The notes below the pieces were generated by a model. It searched no databases. It worked only from the letters and a program-made list of their open reading frames with translations, and had not been told where the DNA came from. Both the position numbers and the translations under genes were made by a program. This document shows, piece after piece, positions 1 through 6,343 of a DNA stretch of 8,616 nucleotides (positions are counted from its first letter, which is position 1; each line of letters starts with the position of its first letter). Origin of the DNA: an uncultured bacterium (lineage in GTDB: Bacteria > Planctomycetota > Uabimicrobiia > Uabimicrobiales > JABWCH01); assembly GCA_938003875.1 (NCBI GenBank), contig CALKWO010000237.1, positions 1 to 8,616 on the forward strand, given 5' to 3'.

Positions 1-60
1 ACCCTGCGGCTACAAATCATTGCAATGTAAGTGATTATTGCTTAACACGTATGACCTAAA

Positions 61-136
61 CCTCAACTTAAACCTAAACATTTTTTTCTACTAAAATTTT
101 GATAGAAATTATCGCCCGTTTAGGTCTAAGTTGAAG
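61..136. repeat. Imperfect inverted repeat with nested inner stem
   Basis: Bases 61-79 and the reverse complement of 118-136 match at 17 of 19 positions. The arms are built from short AACCTAAAC-like words. The 38-base middle contains a second, smaller inverted pair, TTTCTA (85-90) with TAGAAA (103-108), so the whole stretch can fold as a two-level hairpin. There is no T-run after the right arm, so it is not a standard intrinsic terminator for rightward transcription. It may be a dispersed palindromic element or the end of one; no second copy is in the window. Confidence 0.6.
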
Positions 137-288
137 AATCGCAACTCCGATGCAGAAATATTGGGAGATATGGCATAAAGATAGAGCTTCATGATAGCAA
201 ATTTCGAGTAGTAACACAAGAACTTTCGACTCAATTCCGATTTCGATAGCCTCTCGACATCGTTCTTTCCTAAATAGGGAATCAGCAT
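109..288 (-). CDS. Short open frame, 59 codons, doubtful
   Basis: On the minus strand an ATG at 288 opens a frame that runs to a TAA at 109-111. The peptide starts MLIPYLGKNDVERLSKSELS and is leucine- and lysine-rich, with a middle stretch of aromatic residues (KFLCYYSKFAIMKLYLYAI). I do not recognise a family. There is no Shine-Dalgarno sequence before the ATG, and its last codons run into the inverted repeat at 61-136. It could be the decayed end of a longer gene, or chance: a 59-codon frame in AT-rich DNA is not unusual. A repeat-embedded fragment is the more likely explanation. Confidence 0.15.
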   Translation of the reverse strand: MLIPYLGKNDVERLSKSELSRKFLCYYSKFAIMKLYLYAISPNISASELRFFNLDLNGR

Positions 289-306
289 ATCAATTTTAAG
301 AAAAAC

Positions 307-335
307 TTGCTATTTTATCCTGATTTATATAAAAT
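307..335 (+). promoter_or_regulatory. Candidate promoter for the phosphoesterase gene
   Basis: TTGCTA (307-312; 4 of 6 to TTGACA) and TAAAAT (330-335; 5 of 6 to TATAAT) are separated by exactly 17 bases. Transcription would start near 342, about 45 bases before the GTG start. The region is very AT-rich, so chance matches are likely and this stays tentative. Confidence 0.35.
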
Positions 336-337
336 AG
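310..337. promoter_or_regulatory. Perfect 9-bp inverted repeat, possible operator
   Basis: CTATTTTAT at 310-318 is the exact reverse complement of ATAAAATAG at 329-337, with a 10-base spacer. It covers the spacer and the -10 box of the candidate promoter. This position would suit a dimeric repressor site, but the arms are nearly all A/T, which raises the chance of a random match. Confidence 0.3.
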
Positions 338-385
338 TTTTTTGTTCTAAGAAAAAATTTTTCAAAATAGATAAGGAGTTTTTAA

Positions 386-2062
386 GTGAACATCACACGA
401 CGTAATTTTTTTAAAACTATAGCAGCAGGAGCTTTGTTTGGGCAGTCTCTTCTGAGCGAGAGCCTGGGAAAAGTATCGCTGGATACTTTTATGGGGCAAT
501 CTTTACGACATGTTGCGGATTTGACTACCTTGAAGAGACGGTTAGTGCCTTCTCTGGCTTTTTTAGAAAAGGCCTTGGGGCTGAATATGAATGTCGGCGC
601 AGGAGAATCGCTCTCTGTTAGAAACGATCTTTGCGAGAGGGGTTGTGAGCTGAAAGCAAATCCTAAAACTTTGCTTTTTTTTGGACAAATCAGCGATGCT
701 CATGTTTTGGACGAAGAATCACCAGCGCGTCTTGTGGCAGCAGAGGAGTATCTGGAAAAACTAGGCGTACACAGTGCTTTTCGTCCCCAAGATGATCTGA
801 CTCCCCATGTTCTGAATTCTATGGTGGAAAGCATGAATGAAATTGCTAAACGAACACCTGTGGATTTTTTACTGAATACAGGCGATAGCCTTGATAACGC
901 CCAGCAAAATGAGCTAAGCTGGTTTATTTCTACCCTGGAAGGCGGAGAAGTGGACGCTGATAGTGGCCTGAACGAAGACCCTCTTTTTGGCCCAAACAAT
1001 GACGCGAACGATCCTTTTGTATCCAGGGGTTTGCTTGCTCATATTCCCTGGTATTCTGCATTTGGAAACCATGATTTTCTTTTGCAGGGAAATATTCCAT
1101 TCCATCTTTTATCTCTTTATAATTCTATTTTCGAGAAGATCTTTGATAAGCTTGTAATCCAGAATCCTGTAGGCGATTTTTCCAATGCTGTTCTAAAGCC
1201 CTGGACAACACCACCGAATCTTTCTCAGTTGAAGCCTGGTAAAATCATTGCGGATGTCCAGCGCAGTGCCCTTGGCGCAAAAGAATACTTGAAAATGCAC
1301 TGGCAAAAACAAAGCACACGCCCTGTTCTAGGATTTCCCCGCAATCTATCAAATTCAGAGTTTTTATACTATAGTGTTTATCCTAAAGCTGGCCTGCCTT
1401 TAAAGATGATCGTACTGGATACTGCATCTCGTTCAGGCACTGCCCTGGGAACCATTGATGAAGTGCAATATAAGAAATTTTTGATTCCTGAGCTGGAAAA
1501 AGCAAAAGCCAACAAAGAGCTTGTCATGATTGTATCGCATCATCCAGGCGATGATATTAAAACTCTCTCTGGGTTACGAGAAGAAATGTATAATACCTAT
1601 GGAAGAGAGAAGTCGCTGGCAGAGGGAATCAAAGAATTTTTCTCTCAGATAGAAGTAAACCAGAACTATATTTCCAGAGAGCAATTCCAGGAAACGCTAA
1701 AATCTTATCCTAATGTTTTTCTGCATGTTGCAGGACACAGGCACTCTCATAAAGTTACCTGCATCGGATCTTCTTCTCAGGGGTATTGGGAAGTTCAAAG
1801 TGCCTCTCTTCTGGACTATCCACAGCAGTCAAGACTCTTTGAAATAGTCTATGAAGGCAACAACACAGGCGCAATCCATACTTGTGTAGTAGACCACAAT
1901 AGCCCATCGGGAAGCCTCTCAGCATATTCCAGACAACTTGCCTATCAGGATGCAACAAGCAGAGCCCCTCAGTCCGATTTCAAAGACTATACAGGAAAAG
2001 AAGCAGACCGCAATACAATACTTCGTTTTTCTATTCCTCCTGAAATTGCCAAAAAATTATAG
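386..2062 (+). CDS. Tat-exported calcineurin-like metallophosphoesterase
   Basis: A 558-residue phosphoesterase that hydrolyses phosphate esters with a two-metal centre; substrate unknown. The N-terminus carries a twin-arginine signal (TRRNFFK at residues 4-10 plus a short hydrophobic stretch), so it should be exported folded, with metals already bound. All the calcineurin-family motifs are visible in order: D104-x-H106, GD at 166-167, GNHD at 227-230, the HH pair at 385-386, and GHRH at 450-453 (then SH). The spacing between the GNHD motif and the HH pair is about 155 residues, far longer than in small family members, so there are large inserts. This recalls the TIGR03767/TIGR03768 type of Tat-signal phosphoesterases, from memory only. 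The GTG start is chosen because AAGGAG lies 7 bases upstream and it places the RR motif at residue 5. The peptidase gene follows after 112 bases on the same strand. Confidence 0.9.
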   Translation: MNITRRNFFKTIAAGALFGQSLLSESLGKVSLDTFMGQSLRHVADLTTLKRRLVPSLAFLEKALGLNMNVGAGESLSVRNDLCERGCELKANPKTLLFFGQISDAHVLDEESPARLVAAEEYLEKLGVHSAFRPQDDLTPHVLNSMVESMNEIAKRTPVDFLLNTGDSLDNAQQNELSWFISTLEGGEVDADSGLNEDPLFGPNNDANDPFVSRGLLAHIPWYSAFGNHDFLLQGNIPFHLLSLYNSIFEKIFDKLVIQNPVGDFSNAVLKPWTTPPNLSQLKPGKIIADVQRSALGAKEYLKMHWQKQSTRPVLGFPRNLSNSEFLYYSVYPKAGLPLKMIVLDTASRSGTALGTIDEVQYKKFLIPELEKAKANKELVMIVSHHPGDDIKTLSGLREEMYNTYGREKSLAEGIKEFFSQIEVNQNYISREQFQETLKSYPNVFLHVAGHRHSHKVTCIGSSSQGYWEVQSASLLDYPQQSRLFEIVYEGNNTGAIHTCVVDHNSPSGSLSAYSRQLAYQDATSRAPQSDFKDYTGKEADRNTILRFSIPPEIAKKL

Positions 2063-2065
2063 TTT

Positions 2066-2123
2066 TATATGCTAATCTTGCCCCAAAGGGGAGAAATATA
2101 ATAGCCAGGGGCAACGTTCCTGC
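2066..2123 (-). repeat. Dispersed palindromic repeat, copy 1 (reverse)
   Basis: Reverse-oriented copy of the element also found at 6268-6338 and 7097-7198. It carries the short hairpin GCCCC-AAA-GGGG (2080-2091), a 12-base spacer (2093-2104) that is the exact reverse complement of the spacer in copy 3, and a second hairpin (2105-2123). In that hairpin two C-to-T changes leave G-U pairs in a plus-strand transcript, so the stem would survive as RNA. It begins a few bases after the phosphoesterase stop codon. It is REP-like; no transposase is nearby. Confidence 0.8.
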
Positions 2124-2134
2124 TATTTATAAAG

Positions 2135-2151
2135 GCCCGACAAAATCGGGC
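2135..2151. other. Hairpin in the leader of the peptidase gene
   Basis: GCCCGA (2135-2140) pairs perfectly with TCGGGC (2146-2151) around a CAAAA loop. It ends 12 bases before the AAAGGAG ribosome binding site of the peptidase. It looks like a terminator stem, but the plus strand continues with TAAAAATTT and lacks a T-run; on the minus strand CCTTTATAAA follows. It may be a weak terminator, an mRNA-stabilising 5' stem, or part of the neighbouring repeat. Confidence 0.4.
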
Positions 2152-2174
2152 TAAAAATTTAAAAGGAGTTTTTT

Positions 2175-3857
2175 ATGTTACGTTCGATTTTTTTTCTTTT
2201 GACTGTAGCTATGATACTTTCTTTTGCTTTTGCTTCGGAAGAAAACATGAATGAAAATGCAAAAAAATTCATAGAAGAGCATCTCAAAAAGGTTCAGCCT
2301 ATCTTTAAAGAAAAGAACCAGTTGTATTGGGATGCTACAGGAACAGGGAAGCAGGAATTATACGATAAATATGCAGAGTTAGAGATCCAGTATCGTAAAA
2401 TCTATGCTGATAAAAAAGATTTTGCCATCGTGAAAAGCCTCTACGATAGCCAGAAGATTACCTGCCCTGCTTTGAAAAGACAAGTAGATCTTCTGTACCT
2501 GGAATATCTTGCCAGCCAGGGCGACGAAGAATTGATGGAAAAGATCATTAAGATGGAATCCTCTTTAGAAGCTAAATTCAACACCCATCGTGCTCTTTTT
2601 GAAGGGAATAAAGTCTCTGACAACGTCCTGTCTGACGTATTGAAAAAAGAAAAAAATTGTGAACGTAGAAAAGCAGCCTGGGAAGCCTGCAAGACAGTAG
2701 GCGAGATGGTAGCGGAAGATGTGATAAAGCTCGTAAAATTACGCAATGAATCTGCCCGCAAACTAGGCTTCAAGAACTACTATGATATGAGCCTGGAATT
2801 TGCCGAACAAAACAGCGATGATATTATCCGTATCTTCCAGGAACTCCATGATGCTACACAAAAGCCTTTTGAAAAGATGAAACAGATGATCGATGAGAAA
2901 CTGGCTGCTTTTTATGGGATTTCCGCCAAAGAGCTTATGCCTTATCATTATCAAGATCAATTTTTTCAGGAAGTCCAAAATGTTGGTGAAGTGGATATGG
3001 ACGAATATCTTAAAGATAAAGATGTCAAGGTCATCGTAGAAAAATTTTACAATGGTATGGGGCTGAATGTAACAGAGATGCTGAACCATTCTGATCTTTA
3101 TGAGCGAGAAAACAAATACCAACATGCCTATTGTACTGATGTTGACAGGGAAGGCGATGTCAGAACCATGTGTTCCATCAAGAACAATCGCTATTGGATG
3201 GAAACCTTGTTGCATGAGTTAGGTCATGGTGTTTACTCCATGTATATTGACAGAAAGCTGCCCTGGCTGCTCAGGGAAGAATCCCATATTTTTGCAACAG
3301 AGGCCATTGCTCAGATGTTTGAAATCATGTCAACCAATCCAGAATGGCTGAAGCAGGCTGCTGGCATTCCTGAAGATGTAGCCGAAAAATGGAGAGCTAC
3401 CCTGGAAGTCGAGAGAAAGATGAATCTGCTGATTTTCTGCCGATGGAGTTTGGTTATGGTAAATTTTGAAAGGGAGCTTTACAAAAATCCTGATCAGAAT
3501 CTGAATAAACTCTGGTGGGATTATGTAGAGAAATACCAGTTGGTAAAAAGAATTCCCGATAGAAACAAACCCGACTGGGCAGCGAAAATCCATCTTGCAA
3601 CAGTTCCTGTATACTATCATAATTATATGCTAGGCAATCTGATGGTTTCTCAGCTCATGCACTATATGGCAAACAAAATTCTTCAGGAAAAAGACATAAA
3701 GAAAGTGACCTTCATCTCTCAGCCAAAAATCGGTCAATATCTGAAAGACCGTGTTTTTGGGCCAGGCAAAAGCGTGCGTTGGGAATATATGATTTTCAAT
3801 GCAACAGACGAGCTTCTGAACCCAAAATATTTTGCCCAAGACGTTGCCTTTGAGTAA
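2175..3857 (+). CDS. Secreted M2-family (ACE-like) zinc dipeptidase
   Basis: A 560-residue zinc metallopeptidase of the peptidyl-dipeptidase A (angiotensin-converting enzyme) type, expected to clip dipeptides from peptide C-termini in the periplasm or outside the cell. Residues 1-20 form a Sec signal peptide ending AFA. The zinc site is H347-E-L-G-H351 with the third ligand E376 in a TEAIA motif, preceded by the LPWLLRE stretch that matches ACE's LP..REG region. A second active-site block, K471-I-H473 followed by VPVYYHNY (477-484), corresponds to ACE K511/H513 and the substrate-binding tyrosines. The N-terminal third is helical and typical of bacterial M2 proteins. The ATG has AAAGGAG 6 bases upstream. 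It shares its strand with the phosphoesterase, but the repeat between them makes co-transcription uncertain. Some databases label close relatives M3; the HELGH-to-Glu spacing and the KIH/VYYHNY block favour M2. Confidence 0.92.
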   Translation: MLRSIFFLLTVAMILSFAFASEENMNENAKKFIEEHLKKVQPIFKEKNQLYWDATGTGKQELYDKYAELEIQYRKIYADKKDFAIVKSLYDSQKITCPALKRQVDLLYLEYLASQGDEELMEKIIKMESSLEAKFNTHRALFEGNKVSDNVLSDVLKKEKNCERRKAAWEACKTVGEMVAEDVIKLVKLRNESARKLGFKNYYDMSLEFAEQNSDDIIRIFQELHDATQKPFEKMKQMIDEKLAAFYGISAKELMPYHYQDQFFQEVQNVGEVDMDEYLKDKDVKVIVEKFYNGMGLNVTEMLNHSDLYERENKYQHAYCTDVDREGDVRTMCSIKNNRYWMETLLHELGHGVYSMYIDRKLPWLLREESHIFATEAIAQMFEIMSTNPEWLKQAAGIPEDVAEKWRATLEVERKMNLLIFCRWSLVMVNFERELYKNPDQNLNKLWWDYVEKYQLVKRIPDRNKPDWAAKIHLATVPVYYHNYMLGNLMVSQLMHYMANKILQEKDIKKVTFISQPKIGQYLKDRVFGPGKSVRWEYMIFNATDELLNPKYFAQDVAFE

Positions 3858-3895
3858 AAAAAGAGGTATAAAAATTTCCAAGTTGTATCGTTACC

Positions 3896-4124
3896 GCAGA
3901 CTGAAGCAGATGCTATTACAGCGCATCTCGGATGGATTGTATACATTAAAAAGAACCACAGATAGACACAGATAGACACAAATAAAAAAAAATTACCACG
4001 AAGAACACGAAGTTTAAAAATTATTTGCGTTCATTTGTGTTCATCTGTGGTTTAAATCGCATATTATTTGACTCTGTATGCAACGCAAGTGAGAAGTGCT
4101 GTATTATAGCACTGCTTAGTCTGC
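3896..4124. repeat. Large imperfect palindrome, outer arms
   Basis: Bases 3896-3945 and the reverse complement of about 4075-4124 align along their whole length with small gaps. They share GCAGACT at the ends, AAGCAG, TGCTAT, TACAGC and, innermost, TTGTATACA versus TTGCATACA. Each arm also folds on itself: GATGC (3909-3913) with GCATC (3923-3927) on the left, and AGTGCT (4095-4100) with AGCACT (4108-4113) on the right. Between the arms sits the CACAGAT inverted repeat. With no gene inside, the 229-bp unit looks like a MITE-like element or a structured RNA. It fills most of the 289-base gap between the peptidase stop and the propeller start. Confidence 0.7.
3954..4052. repeat. CACAGAT-type inverted repeat, inner element
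   Basis: Bases 3954-3985 and the reverse complement of 4021-4052 match at 26 of 32 positions. The left arm is itself a 10-base tandem (ACACAGATAG twice, then ACACAAATAA). The loop holds a second short tandem, CACGAAGAA then CACGAAGTT (3997-4014). Repeats built from ACCACAGATGAACACAG and ACCACGAAGNACACGAAG words recur as intergenic elements in many unrelated bacterial genomes (from memory). Function unknown. Confidence 0.8.
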
Positions 4125-4135
4125 ACAATTTATGG

Positions 4136-4141
4136 AAGGAG
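4136..4141 (+). promoter_or_regulatory. Ribosome binding site that fixes the propeller gene start
   Basis: AAGGAG lies 5 bases before the ATG at 4147. The earlier in-frame ATG at 4132 overlaps this site and has no Shine-Dalgarno of its own. It would also put five non-hydrophobic residues in front of a standard signal peptide. The 4147 start is therefore preferred. Confidence 0.75.
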
Positions 4142-4146
4142 CAAGC

Positions 4147-5445
4147 ATGCAAATAAAAATTTTACTATTAGCACTCATAGCCATATCCATTCTATCTTCT
4201 ATCTTCGCCCAGGATCTGAATGGAGATGGGCATCCTGATCTTATTTTTTCGAACTATTATAATGGTAGCTCACACAATACCAATTCCTATATTTATTGGG
4301 GAAATGGGACTTCTGGCTATTCCTCTAAAACAGAGCTGGCTACCCAGGGCGCAATCGCAAGTGCTGTGGCAGATTTAAACAACGATGGAAAGCAGGATAT
4401 TATTTTTGCTAACCATTATAGTGGTGGCTACAATATCAACTCTTTTGTATATTGGGGAGCAGATAGCAATCCTTACTCCACCAAAATGAATCTGGCGACT
4501 CAGGGAGCCTATGATGTCCAGGTTTCAGATTTGAATGCAGATGGCTACAACGAGATTGTCTTTTCGAATTATCACAATGGAAGCACAAGAAATATCAATT
4601 CCTATATCTACTGGGGCGCAGCAAGTAACCCCTATACAAGCAGAACCGATTTAGCTACATCGGGTGCATTGGAGAGCAATATCGTAGATTTGAACAACGA
4701 TGGATATAAAGACATCATTTTCAGCAACCACCACAATGATAGTAGCTATCTTATCGACTCTTATATTTATTGGGGCGGAGCCTCTGGATATTCCTCTTCC
4801 AACCGAACTGGCCTGGCAACTAAGGGCGGTTTTGCCAGCGATGTCGCAGATCTCAACAACGATGGGTATCTGGATATTGTCTTTGCCAACTACCATAATG
4901 GTTCTACCCGCAACACCACATCTTATATTTATTGGGGAGCAGCCTCTAATGCATACGCTACGAAAACAGAGCTGCAAACTATGGGTGCAGTAGATGTTAA
5001 AATCGCCGATCTCAACCAGGATGGCAGGCTGGATTTGGTTTTTGCCAACTATCATAATGATTCGGCCTACGCTATCAACTCCTATATTTATTGGGGAGAT
5101 CAGAGCAACCTGTATTCCAGCAGGACAGAACTCGCTACTCTTGGTGCCTATTCTGCCGATGTTGCTGATTTAAATGGAGATGGTTATCTGGATGTTGCTT
5201 TTGCAAACCACTACAATGGAAGCTATGCTGTCAATTCTTATATCTATTGGGGAGCAGCGAGCAATGCCTATGCTACCAGGAGTGAGCTTCCTACTTTAGG
5301 CGCACTGCATGTCAATATCGTAGGCGGAGAAAATATTGCCATTCCAGAACCTTCTAGTATGGCGGCTGTTTTTTTGGGGATTCTGTGCCTGAGCATAAGA
5401 AAATTCTTGCATAAACGCAGAGTTCCTTCGAGAAATAACTTTTAA
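4147..5445 (+). CDS. FG-GAP/VCBS seven-repeat propeller protein with PEP-CTERM signal
   Basis: A 432-residue secreted protein. Residues 1-21 are a signal peptide (cleavage after IFA). The mature chain begins at once with seven tandem units of 52-54 residues, starting at D23, D76, D128, D181, D235, D288 and D341. Each opens with a calcium-binding-type loop DLNxDGxxD/E and continues with FxNxxNxS, then a SYIYWG-like core and TxLxTxGA. Seven such units match a complete integrin-type seven-bladed beta-propeller. The C-terminus has a PEP-CTERM signal: PEP at 400-402, a hydrophobic segment, then the basic cluster RKFLHKRR. An exosortase should process and anchor it at the cell surface. It probably binds a ligand or a partner rather than being an enzyme; no catalytic motif is visible. 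The next PEP-CTERM gene starts 12 bases after its stop, so the two form a likely operon. Confidence 0.9.
   Translation: MQIKILLLALIAISILSSIFAQDLNGDGHPDLIFSNYYNGSSHNTNSYIYWGNGTSGYSSKTELATQGAIASAVADLNNDGKQDIIFANHYSGGYNINSFVYWGADSNPYSTKMNLATQGAYDVQVSDLNADGYNEIVFSNYHNGSTRNINSYIYWGAASNPYTSRTDLATSGALESNIVDLNNDGYKDIIFSNHHNDSSYLIDSYIYWGGASGYSSSNRTGLATKGGFASDVADLNNDGYLDIVFANYHNGSTRNTTSYIYWGAASNAYATKTELQTMGAVDVKIADLNQDGRLDLVFANYHNDSAYAINSYIYWGDQSNLYSSRTELATLGAYSADVADLNGDGYLDVAFANHYNGSYAVNSYIYWGAASNAYATRSELPTLGALHVNIVGGENIAIPEPSSMAAVFLGILCLSIRKFLHKRRVPSRNNF
4213..5325 (+). repeat. Seven in-frame tandem coding repeats of about 159 bp
   Basis: Units start at 4213, 4372, 4528, 4687, 4849, 5008 and 5167, spaced 156-162 bp, always in whole codons. 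Each begins with a codon run for DLNxDG. Conservation is strongest in the protein (DLN, YIYWG, GA), while the codons vary (GATTTAAAC, GATTTGAAT, GATCTCAAC). The array is therefore old and kept by selection on the protein, not recently amplified. Where an eighth unit would begin, near 5326, the DLNxDG loop is absent and the PEP-CTERM region follows. Confidence 0.9.
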
Positions 5446-5457
5446 GGCAGTTCCACA

Positions 5458-6243
5458 ATGTATAAAAAAAATTGTTTTCTAGCCATGCTGCTTTTCTGTA
5501 TGGTCTATACCAGTGCTGTAACTTTGTATGATGGTGCAGCAGGGAATCAAACGCTCAATCAGCAAGGATGGCTCTATGTTGATTCCTCTGGTATGGCTTC
5601 TAATACAGCATCAGGAGGGACGACAACTTTACAGACTTCCCTGAACAACAATATTCAGGCTGGCTATTTCAGCCATAACCCTGTTACTGGATCGCTTGTG
5701 CATTCTGGGCTTACAGGGATTACTCTGTCCAGATCTACAGGCTTCACTCTGCATTTCAAGGCAAAAGTTCTCCTGGAACAACATGCCAGCACGCATCGAG
5801 CAGGCTTTAGTGTTATCTTGATGAGCAGTGATCTAAGAGGAATAGAGTTAGGCTTTTGGCAGAACGAAATCTGGGCACAGGCAGACAACCCTGTGTTTAC
5901 TCATTCTGAAGGCATAGCAGTAGATACGACTAATGATTTACACACCTATGCCCTAAGCATTTTGGACGATAGCTATTCGTTATATAAGAATTCTGAATTT
6001 ATCCTGGGCGGCTCACTTCGTAATTATGCTGCTTACTGGACAAATCCCTTTGGTCTTGGTAGCCGACCCTATGACATCGCTAATTTCATTTTCTTTGGAG
6101 ATGACACATCTTCTGCAGCAGCGAATGCCTCTATATCCTATGCTGCTATTGATCTGGTTGCTGTTCCAGAGCCATCGGGAATACTTTTCTTCTTCCTGTC
6201 ATATATAGCATTGCAATGGTTTTTTTTATATAAAAAGCAATAA
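5458..6243 (+). CDS. PEP-CTERM protein, choice-of-anchor Y-like
   Basis: A 261-residue secreted protein with a signal peptide (cleavage likely after TSA, residue 20). It ends in a PEP-CTERM signal: VPEPS at 236-240, a hydrophobic, phenylalanine-rich segment, and a short basic tail YKKQ. The middle reads as a beta-sandwich-like domain with LYDG near the start, then NNNIQAGYF, RAGFSVILMSSDLRGIELGF, EIWAQ, and NFIFFGDDTSSA. These phrases resemble, from memory, the choice-of-anchor Y domain (TIGR04536), which occurs with different surface-anchoring tails. No catalytic residues are evident; a cell-surface or matrix role is the likely one. The start at 5458 has only a weak AAGG (5444-5447), which overlaps the stop codon of the preceding gene. 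Translation is probably coupled to the propeller gene. Its own stop codon forms part of a terminator stem. Confidence 0.82.
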   Translation: MYKKNCFLAMLLFCMVYTSAVTLYDGAAGNQTLNQQGWLYVDSSGMASNTASGGTTTLQTSLNNNIQAGYFSHNPVTGSLVHSGLTGITLSRSTGFTLHFKAKVLLEQHASTHRAGFSVILMSSDLRGIELGFWQNEIWAQADNPVFTHSEGIAVDTTNDLHTYALSILDDSYSLYKNSEFILGGSLRNYAAYWTNPFGLGSRPYDIANFIFFGDDTSSAAANASISYAAIDLVAVPEPSGILFFFLSYIALQWFFLYKKQ

Positions 6244-6267
6244 ACCACGCTCAGAGGGCGTGGTTTT
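6242..6267 (+). terminator. Intrinsic terminator overlapping the stop codon
   Basis: AAACCACGC (6242-6250) pairs perfectly with GCGTGGTTT (6258-6266) around a 7-base loop, followed by one further T. The last two bases of the TAA stop of the PEP-CTERM gene are in the stem. The stem ends in A-T pairs on both strands and lies between convergent genes, so it may also stop minus-strand transcription from the SGNH gene. The T-run is short (four). Confidence 0.7.
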
Positions 6268-6338
6268 GCCCCTTTGGGGCTAAGATTGGAATATAGTTTA
6301 AAGTGCATTTATCACTCAAACTATAATTTCCTATGCAT
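6268..6338 (+). repeat. Dispersed palindromic repeat, copy 2
   Basis: 71 bases matching 7128-7198 at 67 positions, with no gaps and a constant offset of 860. It has a hairpin GCCCC-TTT-GGGGC (6268-6280) and a second stem TATAGTTT (6292-6299) with AAACTATA (6318-6325), which the flanking GGAA and TTTCC extend. Left of the shared part, the CCAGGGGC hairpin of copy 3 is replaced by the CCACGC terminator hairpin. It sits just after the 3' end of the SGNH hydrolase gene. Confidence 0.88.
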
Positions 6339-6343
6339 CAAGA

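Larger units (their letters stand above)
1..385. other. Mostly non-coding left flank
   Basis: This 385-base stretch has no convincing gene. It holds an imperfect inverted repeat (61-136), a short minus-strand open frame of doubtful status (109-288), a candidate sigma-70 type promoter overlapping a perfect 9-bp inverted repeat (307-337), and a clear Shine-Dalgarno AAGGAG at 373-378 serving the GTG start at 386. Bases 1-60 show nothing recognisable. No tRNA or CRISPR structure was seen. Confidence 0.6.

Noticed and set aside
61..80. Telomere-like CCTAAAC words
   Set aside because: There are only two or three imperfect units and they belong to an inverted-repeat arm; nothing indicates a linear replicon end.
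2763..3215. 150-codon minus-strand open frame
   Set aside because: It lies wholly inside the M2 peptidase gene, whose zinc motifs and homology are clear; no start signals or recognisable domain.
3954..4052. CRISPR-like short repeats
   Set aside because: The units are about 10 bp, contiguous and arranged as an inverted repeat; there are no unique spacers of even length and no cas gene nearby.
4132..4146. Upstream ATG start for the propeller protein
   Set aside because: It overlaps the AAGGAG ribosome binding site of the ATG at 4147 and would add five residues in front of a normal signal peptide.
4651..5055. Open frames on the other strand and in another frame within the propeller gene (also 4700-4993 +)
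   Set aside because: They are shadows created by the periodic coding repeats; they have no ribosome binding site and read through well-defined FG-GAP units.
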